A stretch of DNA of 64,000 bases from Isoptericola halotolerans (GCF_003003075.1 NZ_PVTX01000009.1:124001-188000); one strand, 5' to 3'. Positions 30,892 through 39,116 are shown, numbered from the stretch's first letter. Program-made: numbers and translations. The notes: generated by a model from the sequence alone, not told the origin.

Positions 30892-30897
30892 TACGGT
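30892..30897 (+). promoter_or_regulatory. -10 box of a leaderless aldose-epimerase transcript
   Basis: TACGGT (TANNNT) lies immediately before GTG 30898 and 6 nt before GTG 30904. Transcription should begin at or next to the second GTG, which argues for it as the true start. Confidence 0.5.
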
Positions 30898-30903
30898 GTG
30901 ACC

Positions 30904-31836
30904 GTGAACACGACCTCGAACCCCGCCGCGCCCGAGGCGCCGTCGGGCACCCAGTACCGCATCACCGCCGGGACGCACGCCGCCACGATCACCGAGGTCG
31001 GGGCCATGGTCCGGGAGTACAGCGTGGACGGGCGCGACGTCTTCGTCCCCTTCGACGAGACCGAGGCGGCGCCCGTCTTCAACGCCGCCGTGCTGGTCCC
31101 CTGGCCGAACCGGCTGCGCGACGGCCGCTACCGGGCCGACGGCGCCACGTACCAGCTCGCGGTGAGCGAGCCGGACCGCGGGACGGCCCTGCACGGCCTG
31201 GCCTGCTGGTACCGCTGGTCGCCCGTCGAGGTCGCCGACGACTCCGTGACGCTCGAGCTCGCCCTGCCGGCGCAGAAGGGCTGGCCGTTCCAGCTCACCA
31301 GCCAGGTCCGGTACTCGCTCGACGCCGAGCGCGGCCTGGAGGTGCGTGTCACGACCCGCAACGCCGGCACCGGCACCGCGCCCTACGGCGTGGGCTTCCA
31401 CCCGTGGCTCTCCTCCGGCGGCGCCGACCTGGACGCCTGCACGGTGCGCCTCGACGCGGCCGAGCACGTGACCGTCGACGAACGCCTCCTGCCCACCGGG
31501 GTCGAGCCCGTCACCGGTGACCACGACCTGCGCGAGACGCGCTCGCTGGCCGGGCTCGACCTGGACGACGCGTGGGTCGGCGCGACCCGCGACGCCGACG
31601 GCCTCTCGTGGTGCCTGCTCGGGTGCCCCGACGGCCGGACACCGGCGATCTGGATGGACGACTCGATGGACTGCTGGCAGGTGTGCTCCGCGGACCACAT
31701 CGCCGGCCACCACCGGTTCGGCCTCGCCGCCGAGCCGATGAGCTGCTACGCCGACGCCTTCAACACCGGGGACCGGCTGGTGCTCCTGGCGCCCGGCGAC
31801 TCGCACACCGTGCGCTGGGGTGCGACGCTGCGCTGA
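30904..31836 (+). CDS. Aldose 1-epimerase family protein
   Basis: Interconverts alpha and beta anomers of aldoses, or a related hexose-6-phosphate. It is 310 residues from GTG 30904, with an in-frame GTG two codons earlier. Family segments are LVPWPNRLRDGRYRADG, the first histidine region ALHGLACWYRW, PYGVGFHPWLSSGG with the second catalytic His, and a late Asp/Glu-bearing SADHIAGHHRFGLAAEPMSC. It appears to be leaderless. There is no linked galactose or sugar-transport gene. Confidence 0.88.
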   Translation: MNTTSNPAAPEAPSGTQYRITAGTHAATITEVGAMVREYSVDGRDVFVPFDETEAAPVFNAAVLVPWPNRLRDGRYRADGATYQLAVSEPDRGTALHGLACWYRWSPVEVADDSVTLELALPAQKGWPFQLTSQVRYSLDAERGLEVRVTTRNAGTGTAPYGVGFHPWLSSGGADLDACTVRLDAAEHVTVDERLLPTGVEPVTGDHDLRETRSLAGLDLDDAWVGATRDADGLSWCLLGCPDGRTPAIWMDDSMDCWQVCSADHIAGHHRFGLAAEPMSCYADAFNTGDRLVLLAPGDSHTVRWGATLR

Positions 31837-31867
31837 GCACGGCACGCAGGAGGTATCAGCGCGGACG

Positions 31868-31898
31868 CGCCGCCCTCCCTCGTCCCGGGGGGGCGGCG
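31868..31898 (+). terminator. Possible hairpin after the aldose epimerase gene
   Basis: CGCCGCCC (31868-31875) pairs with GGGCGGCG (31891-31898) over a 15-nt loop, between the epimerase stop and the next GTG start. The stem is short and there is no U-tract. Confidence 0.35.
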
Positions 31899-31974
31899 TG
31901 GGATCATGCGGTGCCGCGTCCGAGCACGGAACAATGGCGGCGCTAACGGCAAGACGGCAGGGTGGTGAAGGTTC

Positions 31975-32586
31975 GTGACGGAGCGCGAGGTGCGCATCTG
32001 CGTGGTGGGCGACGAGCTCGGTGTGGGCGTCGGGGACGCACGCGCCCTGGGCTGGACGGGCCGGGTGCTCGCGCGGACCAGGTTCGACCGGCCGGCGATG
32101 TCGTTCGTCCTCGCCGTGCCCGGCGAGACGACGTCCGCCCTCGGTGCGCGCTGGGAGACCGAGACGGAGTCCCGCTTCGGCCCCGAGGCGACGTGCGACA
32201 ACCGCCTCGTCGTCGCGCTGGGCAGGCACGACATCGACGCGGGCCTCTCCGTGGCGCGGTCCCGGCTGAACCTGGCGAACATCCTCGACGTGGCGGACAA
32301 CCGCCGGCTGGCGACGTTCGTCGTCGGACCCCCGCCCGGCCGCGCCGAGGACGGCGACCGCATCGCCGAGCTGTCGGCGGCGTTCGCGGACGTCGCCAAC
32401 CGCCGTCGGGTGCCGTACGTGGACACCTACACCCCGCTCGCCCAGCACGAGCAGTGGTTGGCCGACCTCGCGACGACGGGGGCGACGTACCCCGGTCAGG
32501 CCGGCTACGGGCTCATGGCCTGGCTCGTGCTGCACACGGGGTGGCACGCCTGGCTGGGCCTGCCGAACGACGCCGAGGCGTCCTGA
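31975..32586 (+). CDS. SGNH/GDSL-hydrolase-like protein lacking the usual catalytic residues
   Basis: 203 residues with the SGNH layout. Block I reads VVGDELGVGVGD, so the nucleophile position (GDS) is Glu14. Block III reads ALGRHDID, with His85 where Asn is usual. Block V reads GATYPGQAGYG instead of the DxxHP signature. No signal peptide is present. It resembles proteins annotated as GDSL-type esterases in actinobacteria, but by these residues it may not be a standard esterase. GTG start at 31975 with GAAGG three bases upstream. Confidence 0.75.
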   Translation: MTEREVRICVVGDELGVGVGDARALGWTGRVLARTRFDRPAMSFVLAVPGETTSALGARWETETESRFGPEATCDNRLVVALGRHDIDAGLSVARSRLNLANILDVADNRRLATFVVGPPPGRAEDGDRIAELSAAFADVANRRRVPYVDTYTPLAQHEQWLADLATTGATYPGQAGYGLMAWLVLHTGWHAWLGLPNDAEAS

Positions 32587-32589
32587 CGC

Positions 32590-33384
32590 TCAGGCGCGGG
32601 AGACGATGACGCGCGCGGACGTCACGTTCGCCGTCAGGTAGGCCACGCTGCCCTCGCCCGCCGCCGAACGGTCGACGGAGAGGGTCCGGGCGGCCGAGGC
32701 CTGGACCTCGCCGTCGAGCACCACCTGCCCCGCCGCGCCGCGGACCTTGAGGCTGACCGGGGTGCCCGGGTCGAGCCGCAGCGCCACGTCTCCGGAGACC
32801 GTCTTGGCGGTCACCATCGGCGCGGTACCGGTCGCGGTGACCGCCACCGCCCCGGAGACGGTGCCCGCCGAGACCCGACCCAGGGCGCCGTCGACGGCGA
32901 GCGCGCCGGAGACCACGTGCGCCGAGACGTCACCGGCGTGGCCCGACGCGGCGACGTCGCCGGAGACCGACCGGAGGTAGAGCGAGCCGTGGGTGCCGCT
33001 GGTCCGGATCGCGCCCGTGACCGTCTTGACGACGGTCCCCGTCGTCCCGGCGACGTCGACGTCGGCCTCCGTGGTGCCGACGTCGACGCTGACGCCCGGC
33101 GGCACGGTGAGCCGGACGACGGCGCGGTCCGAGTCGCCCAGCGACTTGACCCGGGCCACGAACGCCTCGACCCGCGACCGTTCGTAGGCCACCCGGAGCC
33201 GGCCGCCCTCGTGCACGACCTGCAACGGCTTCTTGCCGACCTCCACGATCTCGAGCGTGGTCCGCGTGGCCGCAGGGTCCACGACGACGTCGGCGCGGCC
33301 GTCCTGCAGCCGCAGCGACGCCGCGGAGACCCCGCCCAGGTCGAGGGTCTGCGGGGCGGCGACCGCCCAGGACTCGCTGGTCAT
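32590..33384 (-). CDS. DUF4097-type beta-strand repeat protein
   Basis: 264 residues with no signal peptide or membrane segment. The central and C-terminal parts are successive short beta-strand repeats built on TVSGAV/SVSGDV/TVTGAI-type units (KTVTGAIRTSG, RSVSGDVAASG, HVVSGALAVDG, GTVSGAVAVTA, KTVSGDVALRL), which predicts a right-handed beta-helix or adhesin-like solenoid as in DUF4097 proteins. The role is unknown. The gene is convergent with the SGNH-like gene, 3 bp apart. Confidence 0.8.
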   Translation of the reverse strand: MTSESWAVAAPQTLDLGGVSAASLRLQDGRADVVVDPAATRTTLEIVEVGKKPLQVVHEGGRLRVAYERSRVEAFVARVKSLGDSDRAVVRLTVPPGVSVDVGTTEADVDVAGTTGTVVKTVTGAIRTSGTHGSLYLRSVSGDVAASGHAGDVSAHVVSGALAVDGALGRVSAGTVSGAVAVTATGTAPMVTAKTVSGDVALRLDPGTPVSLKVRGAAGQVVLDGEVQASAARTLSVDRSAAGEGSVAYLTANVTSARVIVSRA

Positions 33385-33440
33385 GCTGCCTCCGTGGTGC
33401 CGGGACTTCCGGGTGCCGCGATGCCGGCCGCCCGTATGGG

Positions 33441-33446
33441 ATCATA
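33441..33446 (-). promoter_or_regulatory. -10 box candidate for the DUF4097 gene
   Basis: TATGAT on the minus strand, in a locally AT-richer patch between the DUF4097 gene and bL37. A TTGACA lies only 11 nt upstream of it, too close to be its -35. The same patch must also hold the bL37 promoter on the plus strand, which I could not pinpoint. Confidence 0.3.
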
Positions 33447-33485
33447 GGGCGACCCCATGTCAAACCTTCTCCTGAGGAGACAGCC

Positions 33486-33560
33486 ATGAGCAAGCGCGGA
33501 AGCAAGCGTCGCGCCCGCAAGGGCAAGGCCGCGAACCACGGCAAGCGCCCCAACGCCTGA
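33486..33560 (+). CDS. 50S ribosomal protein bL37
   Basis: A 24-residue, strongly basic peptide, MSKRGSKRRARKGKAANHGK followed by RPNA. This matches the tiny large-subunit protein bL37 described in mycobacterial ribosomes, which shares the MxKRG start and the ANHGKRPN ending. A good AGGAGA ribosome-binding site lies five bases before the ATG. Two hairpins follow the stop. It is easily missed because of its length. Confidence 0.9.
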   Translation: MSKRGSKRRARKGKAANHGKRPNA

Positions 33561-33581
33561 GGCGTCGGCAGGCACACCCCG

Positions 33582-33600
33582 ACACCCACGCCGTGGGTGT
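33582..33600 (+). terminator. Terminator hairpin after bL37
   Basis: ACACCCAC (33582-33589) pairs with GTGGGTGT (33593-33600), an 8-bp perfect stem with a 3-nt loop, 21 nt after the bL37 stop. A-rich sequence follows. Confidence 0.55.
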
Positions 33601-33605
33601 GAAAA

Positions 33606-33635
33606 ATGCAGGTCTCCACGACAGGAGGCCTGCAT
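33606..33635. terminator. Bidirectional terminator between bL37 and rsrA
   Basis: ATGCAGGTCTCC (33606-33617) and GGAGGCCTGCAT (33624-33635) form a 12-bp stem with one G-T pair and a 6-nt loop. On the minus strand the hairpin is followed by TTTTTC (from GAAAAA at 33601-33606), a real U-tract, so it terminates sigR-rsrA. On the plus strand it is followed by CTTTC. Confidence 0.8.
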
Positions 33636-33682
33636 CTTTCATGTCCGCGCTGGTGACCGCCGGGCGGGCCGGCCCGGCGTCC

Positions 33683-33955
33683 TCAGCCGGTGGCGAGGAT
33701 CTGCGCGCGGATGCGCAGCCGCAGCTCCTCGGGGGCCTGCTCGGCGCACGACCGCTTGACGAGCTTCTTGACGAGCTCCTCGACGCTGAGCTCGGCCAGG
33801 CAGGGTGAGCAGTGCGCGACGTGGGCTCGCATGCGGTGCTCGTCAGCCTCGGTCATCTCGGAGTCGAGATACTCGTACAGGTGCGTGAGGATGTGCTCGC
33901 AGTCGCTCTCGCCCTCGGCGAGCTCGTGCGGGACCGGCGTGATGTCGGCGTTCAT
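33683..33955 (-). CDS. rsrA: Zinc-binding anti-sigma factor RsrA/RshA (mycothiol-system type)
   Basis: Redox-sensitive anti-sigma factor that holds SigR under reducing conditions and releases it when its cysteines form disulfides. It is 90 residues with the ZAS motif H-x3-C-x2-C as His45, Cys49 and Cys52 (HVAHCSPC) and the extra upstream Cys19. Its ATG overlaps the sigR stop as ATGA, so sigma and anti-sigma are made in a coupled ratio. A U-tract terminator follows. Confidence 0.95.
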   Translation of the reverse strand: MNADITPVPHELAEGESDCEHILTHLYEYLDSEMTEADEHRMRAHVAHCSPCLAELSVEELVKKLVKRSCAEQAPEELRLRIRAQILATG

Positions 33956-34614
33956 GACGTCCCTCCGCGTGCCGCGGTCAACCCTCGGTCGGCGGCGTAG
34001 TCCGCGAGCAGCTCGCGGAGCTGGCGTCGCCCACGGTGCAGCCGGGACATCACGGTCCCGATCGGTGTTCCCATGATCTCGGCGATCTCCTTGTACGGGA
34101 AGCCCTCGACGTCCGCGTAGTACACGACCATGCGACGGTCCTCGGGGAGCTCGGCGAGCGCCCGCTTGACGTCGGAGTCGGGCAGGCGGTCGAGCGCCTC
34201 GGCCTCCGCGGAACGGAGCCCCTGGGACGTGTGGGTCGCGGCACGCGCGATCTGCCAGTCCTCGATGTCCTCGGTCTGCGACTGCTGGGGCTGGCGCTGC
34301 TTCTTGCGGTAGTTGTTGATGAAGGTATTCGTGAGGATGCGGTACAGCCAGGCCTTGAGGTTCGTCCCGGGCTTGTACTGGTGGAACGCCGCGAAGGCCT
34401 TCGCGAACGTCTCCTGGACGAGGTCCTCGGCGTCGGCAGGGTTGCGCGTCATGCGCAGGGCGGCCGAGTAGAGCTGGTCGAGGTACTGCAGCGCGTCCCG
34501 CTCGAAGCGCGCGGCGCGGTCCGCCGTCGTCTCCTCCGGGGCGCGCTCGGTGTCCTCGCCGATCTCGTCCGCGGTCGGGTGCGCACCTGATGTGCGCTCG
34601 GTCTCGTCGGTCAT
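33952..34614 (-). CDS. sigR: ECF RNA polymerase sigma factor, SigR/SigH type
   Basis: Directs transcription of the disulfide- and oxidative-stress regulon. It is 220 residues from ATG 34614. Region 2 is [35 protein letters not shown] with [20 protein letters not shown]. Region 4 includes [20 protein letters not shown] and [21 protein letters not shown] longer frame to 34677 exists, but a TAGGCT box ends 8 nt before ATG 34614. An upstream GGAAT-N18-GTT site indicates autoregulation. From memory, M. tuberculosis calls this sigH. Confidence 0.95.
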   Translation of the reverse strand: MTDETERTSGAHPTADEIGEDTERAPEETTADRAARFERDALQYLDQLYSAALRMTRNPADAEDLVQETFAKAFAAFHQYKPGTNLKAWLYRILTNTFINNYRKKQRQPQQSQTEDIEDWQIARAATHTSQGLRSAEAEALDRLPDSDVKRALAELPEDRRMVVYYADVEGFPYKEIAEIMGTPIGTVMSRLHRGRRQLRELLADYAADRGLTAARGGTS

Positions 34615-34622
34615 CACCGTCG

Positions 34623-34628
34623 AGCCTA
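34623..34628 (-). promoter_or_regulatory. Vegetative -10 box of sigR
   Basis: TAGGCT on the minus strand, 8 nt before the sigR ATG, would give a basal transcript with almost no 5' UTR. It complements the SigR-type promoter about 60 bp further upstream. Confidence 0.45.
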
Positions 34629-34686
34629 GTTCAGCGAGCGCGACGGCGGCTGGTCGTTCGGGTGCAAGCGTAGCCACGGTCGGTGC

Positions 34687-34712
34687 AACGACCGGGGGAC
34701 CGCTCCCATTCC
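34687..34712 (-). promoter_or_regulatory. SigR-type autoregulatory promoter of sigR-rsrA
   Basis: On the minus strand GGAAT (34712-34708), exactly 18 nt, then GTT (34689-34687), part of the fuller match GGGAAT...GTTG. This equals the published Streptomyces SigR consensus GGAAT-N18-GTT. It lies 73 bp before the sigR ATG, where a positive autoregulatory promoter is expected. Confidence 0.8.
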
Positions 34713-34783
34713 CTGCGCCCGACTTTCCTGCGCCCGACGGCGGGCGGCCCCGCCCGCCGGATGCCGCGCCGCGGTCGGGCGGG

Positions 34784-35749
34784 TCACGAGGCCACCGCCG
34801 CGAAGCGACGCCGGTAGGCGACGGGGCTGGTGCCCAGCCGGCGGGCGAAGTGGTGCCGCATCACGGCGGCGTTGCCGAAGCCCACGAGGCGGGCGACCTC
34901 GTCGACCGGCGCGTCGGTGGACTCGAGCAGCTCCTGGGCGCGGGCCACGCGCTGGCGGGTGAGCCAGGCACCGGGCGTGGTGCCGGTCTCGTCCCGGAAC
35001 CGCCGCGCGAAGGTGCGCTCGGAGAGCATGGCGCGGCGGGCCAGGGTGGCGACGGTGTGCGGCTCGGCGAGGTTCTCGCGCATCCAGGCCAGGAGGTCGG
35101 ACAGGGAGTCGGCCTCGCAGGGCAGCGGGTCCACGACGTACTGCGCCTGACCGCCGTCCCGCTGCGGCGGGACGACCATCCGGCGCGCGATGGACCGCGC
35201 CGCCTCCCCGCCGAGCTCGACGCGCACGAGGTGCAGCGCGGCATCGATCCCGGCGGCGGTCCCGGCGCTGGTGATGATGCGGTCGTCGTCGACGAACAGG
35301 ACGTCGGGGTCGACGTCGGCCCGGGGTGCGGCCTCGGCGAGCCGGTCCGAGAACATCCAGTGGGTCGTGCAGCGACGACCGTCCAGGAGCCCCGCCGCGG
35401 CGAGCACGAAGGCGCCGGAGCACAGCGAGAGGATCCAGGCGCCACGGGCGTGGGCGTCGCGGACGGCCTGGAGGTAGGCGGGCGGGACGTCGACCCGACC
35501 CGCCCCCGAGATGACGTCGTAGGCCACCACGACGACGACGTCGGCGTCGGCGGTGGCCTCCAGCCCGGCCGCGACCCCGAGGGGGAAGCCGCCCTTGGTG
35601 GGGACCATGCCGGGCTCCGGCGTGCAGAGCGTGAAGTCGAACGTGGGCCCGCCCGTGGCGCGGCGGTCGATCCCGAACACCTCGTAGGCGATGCCGAGCT
35701 CGAACGGGGCGACACCGGGGACCACGACGGCGGCGACCTTGCGGATCAT
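34784..35749 (-). CDS. GlxA-family transcriptional regulator (DJ-1/PfpI + AraC HTH)
   Basis: 321 residues. The N-terminal DJ-1/PfpI-like domain (about 1-190; [36 protein letters not shown]) is likely a ligand-sensing fold. The C-terminal AraC domain has two helix-turn-helix units ([20 protein letters not shown] and [20 protein letters not shown]). It is divergent from a small membrane-peptide gene with a 16-bp dyad in the shared 93-bp gap. The target and ligand are unknown. Confidence 0.92.
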   Translation of the reverse strand: MIRKVAAVVVPGVAPFELGIAYEVFGIDRRATGGPTFDFTLCTPEPGMVPTKGGFPLGVAAGLEATADADVVVVVAYDVISGAGRVDVPPAYLQAVRDAHARGAWILSLCSGAFVLAAAGLLDGRRCTTHWMFSDRLAEAAPRADVDPDVLFVDDDRIITSAGTAAGIDAALHLVRVELGGEAARSIARRMVVPPQRDGGQAQYVVDPLPCEADSLSDLLAWMRENLAEPHTVATLARRAMLSERTFARRFRDETGTTPGAWLTRQRVARAQELLESTDAPVDEVARLVGFGNAAVMRHHFARRLGTSPVAYRRRFAAVAS

Positions 35750-35799
35750 GCCGCCATGCTGCCACGAGGTTGGCTGGAAGTCGATGCTCGTTGACATCT

Positions 35800-35815
35800 C
35801 TGCCACTGGTGACAG
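35800..35815. promoter_or_regulatory. Dyad between the GlxA regulator and the 47-residue peptide gene
   Basis: CTGCCACTGGTGACAG is an imperfect palindrome (CTGnCAC-TG-GTGnCAG). It lies midway in a 93-bp divergent gap next to a TTGACA (35791-35796). A site for the adjacent AraC-type regulator is plausible. Confidence 0.35.
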
Positions 35816-35842
35816 GAACTCGACGGGCAAAGACTTACTGCC

Positions 35843-35986
35843 ATGACCTTCCTCCTGCTGCTCACCCTCCTCCTGCTCGGCGCCTGGGTCGCCGCCCTCG
35901 GCCGCACCGTCCGCCACGACGGGCTCGGGAGCCGGCGCCCGCCCCGCTCCCACCCCGACTGGTGGGAAGGCCCCGCGCCCGGCTGA
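35843..35986 (+). CDS. 47-residue single-pass membrane peptide
   Basis: A Leu-rich N-terminal helix (MTFLLLLTLLLLGAWVAAL) followed by a short charged and Pro-rich tail (RTVRHDGLGSRRPP...HPDWWEGPAPG). The codons end in G or C throughout, and the tail motif DGxGxRxPPxSHxDW resembles small actinobacterial membrane proteins that I recall as conserved hypotheticals. Divergent from the GlxA regulator. The function is unknown, and no strong ribosome-binding site is visible. Confidence 0.6.
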   Translation: MTFLLLLTLLLLGAWVAALGRTVRHDGLGSRRPPRSHPDWWEGPAPG

Positions 35987-36055
35987 GCGCCCCGCTCCCC
36001 GACACGCCACCGCCGTCGGCGAGCATGCACGCGCGGCCTCTGCCACAGTGGGGCC

Positions 36056-36688
36056 ATGCTGCTGCGACGTCTCGCCCGCCCCCTGCTGGCCGTCCCGTTC
36101 GTCTACGACGGGCTCTCTGCCGCGCTGCACCCCGCCGAGCACACGGCGGCCGCGCGCGACGGCGCGGACAGAGTGACCCAGACCCTCGGGGTCGACCGCC
36201 TCGACGACACCCAGGTGTCGCTGCTGGTGCGCGCCCACGGAGCCGTCACCGTCGCCGCCGGGCTGCTGCTCGCCGTCGGCCGCGCTCCCCGGACCGCGGC
36301 CCTCACGCTCGCCGCGCTCAGCGCCCCGCTGGCGGTCGTCAACCAGCCCTTCTCGTCCCAGGGTGAGCTGCGCACGGAGAAGACCGGCAAGTTCGTGCGC
36401 AACCTCGGCGCCGTCGGGGCGGCCGTCATCGCCGGCATCGACCTCGAGGGGCGGCCTGGTATGAGCTACCGGATCGGGCAGCAGCGCGCGGTGGCCTCCC
36501 GGACGGCGAAGCACACCGTGGAGGCCGCGACCAAGGACGCCAAGCACGCCGCGTCGTCGGCGTCGCGGTCCGTCAAGCACGCGACCAAGGACGCGAAGCA
36601 CGCCGCCGGGTCCGCGACCAAGGACGCCAGGCTCGCCGCCCGGCAGGCCAAGGCGTCCGTCGCGAAGGCCAAGGCCAAGGTGTCCTGA
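36056..36688 (+). CDS. DoxX-family membrane protein with histone-like Lys/Ala tail
   Basis: 210 residues. Residues 1-140 form a DoxX-like four-helix domain ([71 protein letters not shown]). The last 60 residues are a Lys/Ala repeat ([53 protein letters not shown]) like H1-type histones or heparin-binding tails. The tail would lie in the cytoplasm or outside depending on helix count. The function is unknown. Confidence 0.85.
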   Translation: MLLRRLARPLLAVPFVYDGLSAALHPAEHTAAARDGADRVTQTLGVDRLDDTQVSLLVRAHGAVTVAAGLLLAVGRAPRTAALTLAALSAPLAVVNQPFSSQGELRTEKTGKFVRNLGAVGAAVIAGIDLEGRPGMSYRIGQQRAVASRTAKHTVEAATKDAKHAASSASRSVKHATKDAKHAAGSATKDARLAARQAKASVAKAKAKVS

Positions 36689-36725
36689 CCTCCGGACGCG
36701 GCGTCCGCCGTCGGACCGGGTCAAC

Positions 36726-36731
36726 TAGGCT
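36726..36731 (+). promoter_or_regulatory. -10 box of a leaderless aroA transcript
   Basis: TAGGCT, then 7 nt, then the aroA ATG at 36739. The spacing puts the RNA start at the initiation codon. No ribosome-binding site precedes this ATG. Confidence 0.55.
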
Positions 36732-36738
36732 CGGACCC

Positions 36739-38064
36739 ATGACGACAGCGCCCGACAGGACCACGACCCCGCTCTGGGACGCCCCCGTGGCCGACGGCCC
36801 CCTGGACGCGACGGTCGAGGTGCCGGGCAGCAAGTCCCTCACGAACCGGCTGCTCGTCCTGGCCGCCCTGGCCGAGGGCGAGGGCACGCTGCGCGGGGCC
36901 CTCCGGTCGCGGGACGCGGACCTCATGATCGGCGCGCTGCGGTCCCTGGGTGCCACCATCACCGAGGGCGGCGAGCCGAGCACGCTGCACGTGACGCCGG
37001 GCCCCGTGACCGGCGACGTCGACCTCGACTGCGGGCTCGCCGGCACCGTCATGCGGTTCCTGCCCCCCGTGGCCGCCCTGGCCGACGGCGACGTCCGGTT
37101 CGACGGCGACCCCGCGGCGCGGGTGCGGCCCATGCTGCCGGTCCTCGCCGGGCTGCGCAGCCTCGGAGTCCGGGTCGTCGGGGACGGACCCGACTTCCCG
37201 ACCCACCTGCCGTTCACCGTGCGGGGGCGCGGCCGGGTCGCGGGCGGGGCGGTCGACGTCGACGCCTCGGAGTCCTCGCAGTTCGTCTCCGCGCTGCTCC
37301 TGGCCGCCGCACGGTTCGAGCGGCCCCTGGTCCTGCGCCACATCGGCGCCACGCTGCCGAGCCTGCCGCACATCGCGATGACCGTCGCCACCCTGCGCGA
37401 CGTCGGCGTGGAAGTGGACGACTCCCGCGACGGCATCTGGCAGGTGACCCCCGGGCCGATCGCGGCGCGCGACGTCCGCGTCGAGCCCGACCTGTCCAAC
37501 GCCGCCCCCTTCCTCGCCGCCGCCCTCGTGGCGGGCGGCACCGTGCGCGTCCCCGGCTGGCCCGCGCAGACCACCCAGCCCGGGGCGATGGTCCCCGACC
37601 TGCTCGAGCAGATGGGCGCCACCGCCACCGTGGAGGGCGACGTCCTCACGGTCACCGGCACCGGGCAGGTCCGCGGCGTCGACGTCGACCTGCACGCGGG
37701 CGGCGAGCTCGCCCCGACCTTCGCCGTCCTCGCCGCGCTGGCCGACTCCCCCAGCCGGCTGCGCGGCATCGCGCACCTGCGCGGCCACGAGACCGACCGC
37801 CTGGCCGCGCTCGCCACCGAGATCACCCGCCTCGGCGGACGCTGCGAGGAGACGCGCGACGGGCTGGTCATCACCCCGCGCCCGCTGCACGGCGCCGTGT
37901 TCCGCACCTACGCCGACCACCGCATGGCGACGTCGGCCGCGCTGCTCGGCCTGCGCGTGCCGGGCCTGCAGGTCGAGGACGTCGCCACCACCGCCAAGAC
38001 GCTGCCCGGCTTCGACACGATGTGGCTGCGCATGCTCGGCCGCACGCCGGAGGACCAGGGCTGA
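36739..38064 (+). CDS. aroA: 3-phosphoshikimate 1-carboxyvinyltransferase (EPSP synthase)
   Basis: Shikimate-pathway enzyme that joins shikimate-3-phosphate and phosphoenolpyruvate. It is 441 residues. Active-site segments are [16 protein letters not shown] (Lys32), [17 protein letters not shown] (the LxxAGTxMRF loop), [18 protein letters not shown] and [17 protein letters not shown]. Apparently leaderless. Its stop overlaps the rsgA start by one base (TGATG). The aroA-rsgA linkage is common in actinobacteria. Confidence 0.97.
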   Translation: MTTAPDRTTTPLWDAPVADGPLDATVEVPGSKSLTNRLLVLAALAEGEGTLRGALRSRDADLMIGALRSLGATITEGGEPSTLHVTPGPVTGDVDLDCGLAGTVMRFLPPVAALADGDVRFDGDPAARVRPMLPVLAGLRSLGVRVVGDGPDFPTHLPFTVRGRGRVAGGAVDVDASESSQFVSALLLAAARFERPLVLRHIGATLPSLPHIAMTVATLRDVGVEVDDSRDGIWQVTPGPIAARDVRVEPDLSNAAPFLAAALVAGGTVRVPGWPAQTTQPGAMVPDLLEQMGATATVEGDVLTVTGTGQVRGVDVDLHAGGELAPTFAVLAALADSPSRLRGIAHLRGHETDRLAALATEITRLGGRCEETRDGLVITPRPLHGAVFRTYADHRMATSAALLGLRVPGLQVEDVATTAKTLPGFDTMWLRMLGRTPEDQG

Positions 38065-39113
38065 TGGTCCGTCGGGTCCGCGACGAGCACGCGCGGTACA
38101 CGCGCCCCTCCAAGCACGGCTCCCGCCCCCGCACCAAGCAGCGCCCCGAGCACGCCGACGCCGTCACCGGCATGGTCGTCGGCGTCGACCGGGGGCGCTA
38201 CACCCTCGTGATCGACGACGGCGGTCCGGACGAGCGCGAGATCCTCGCCATGAAGGCGCGCGAGCTCAGCCGCACGCGCACCGTCGTCGGTGACCGGGTC
38301 GACGTCGTCGGCGACACCACCGGGGACGAGGGCACGCTCGCCCGCATCGTCCGCCTCACCGACCGCACCTCCGTGCTGCGCCGGACGGCGGACGACACCG
38401 ACCCCTACGAGCGGATCGTCGTCGCCAACGCCGACCAGCTCGTGGTCGTGACCGCGCTCGCCCAGCCCGAGCCGCGCACAGGGATGATCGACCGCTGCGT
38501 CGTCGCCGCGTACGACGCCGGCATGGACGTCCTGCTGTGCCTGACCAAGGCGGACCTCGCCTCCCCCGACCGGCTCCGCGACCTGTACACCCCCCTCGGT
38601 GTCGAGGTGGTCGTGACCCGGCGCGACTCGCCCGACGCCGTCGAGACGGTCCGCGAGCACCTCCTGGGCCGCACGTCGGTGCTGGTCGGTCACTCCGGCG
38701 TCGGCAAGTCGACGCTCATCAACGCCCTCGTCCCCGATGCCGACCGGGCCACCGGCGTGGTCAACGACGTGACGGGCCGCGGTCGCCACACCTCCACCTC
38801 CGCCGTCGCCCTCCGCCTGCCCGTGCCCGCCGGGACCACCGGGCGCGTCCACGACGGCTGGGTCATCGACACCCCCGGCGTGCGCTCCTTCGGGCTGGCG
38901 CACGTCGAGGTGGACCACCTGCTCGCCGCGTTCGAGGACCTGGACCAGGTCGCCGCGCAGTGTCCCCGCGGTTGCACGCACCTGGCCGACGCCCCCGACT
39001 GCGCGCTCGACGAGTGGGCGGCCGACGCCCCCGACGACGGCACCCGGGCGACACGCGCTGCCCGTCTGGCGTCGTTCCGGCGCCTGCTGGCCGCCCGGAC
39101 CGCTACCGTGTGA
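38064..39113 (+). CDS. rsgA: Ribosome small-subunit-dependent GTPase A
   Basis: Circularly permuted GTPase that checks late 30S maturation. It is 349 residues: an N-terminal OB fold (about 30-100), then G4 TKAD (161-164), G1 GHSGVGKS (209-216), G2 near TGRGRHTST (237-245) and G3 DTPG (269-272). The C-terminal zinc site is Cys300, Cys304, His306 and Cys313. I chose ATG 38064 because it overlaps the aroA stop and has GGAGG upstream; a longer frame to 38022 lacks this. Confidence 0.95.
   Translation: MVRRVRDEHARYTRPSKHGSRPRTKQRPEHADAVTGMVVGVDRGRYTLVIDDGGPDEREILAMKARELSRTRTVVGDRVDVVGDTTGDEGTLARIVRLTDRTSVLRRTADDTDPYERIVVANADQLVVVTALAQPEPRTGMIDRCVVAAYDAGMDVLLCLTKADLASPDRLRDLYTPLGVEVVVTRRDSPDAVETVREHLLGRTSVLVGHSGVGKSTLINALVPDADRATGVVNDVTGRGRHTSTSAVALRLPVPAGTTGRVHDGWVIDTPGVRSFGLAHVEVDHLLAAFEDLDQVAAQCPRGCTHLADAPDCALDEWAADAPDDGTRATRAARLASFRRLLAARTATV
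39104..39109 (+). promoter_or_regulatory. -10 box of a leaderless hisN transcript
   Basis: TACCGT at the end of rsgA is followed by 7 nt and GTG 39117. It would produce an mRNA starting at the hisN initiation codon, so hisN may be expressed apart from aroA-rsgA. Confidence 0.5.
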
Positions 39114-39116
39114 GTC

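Noticed and set aside
33441-33475. TTGACA and TATGAT as one minus-strand promoter
   Set aside because: The hexamers are only 11 nt apart, too close for sigma-70-type recognition.
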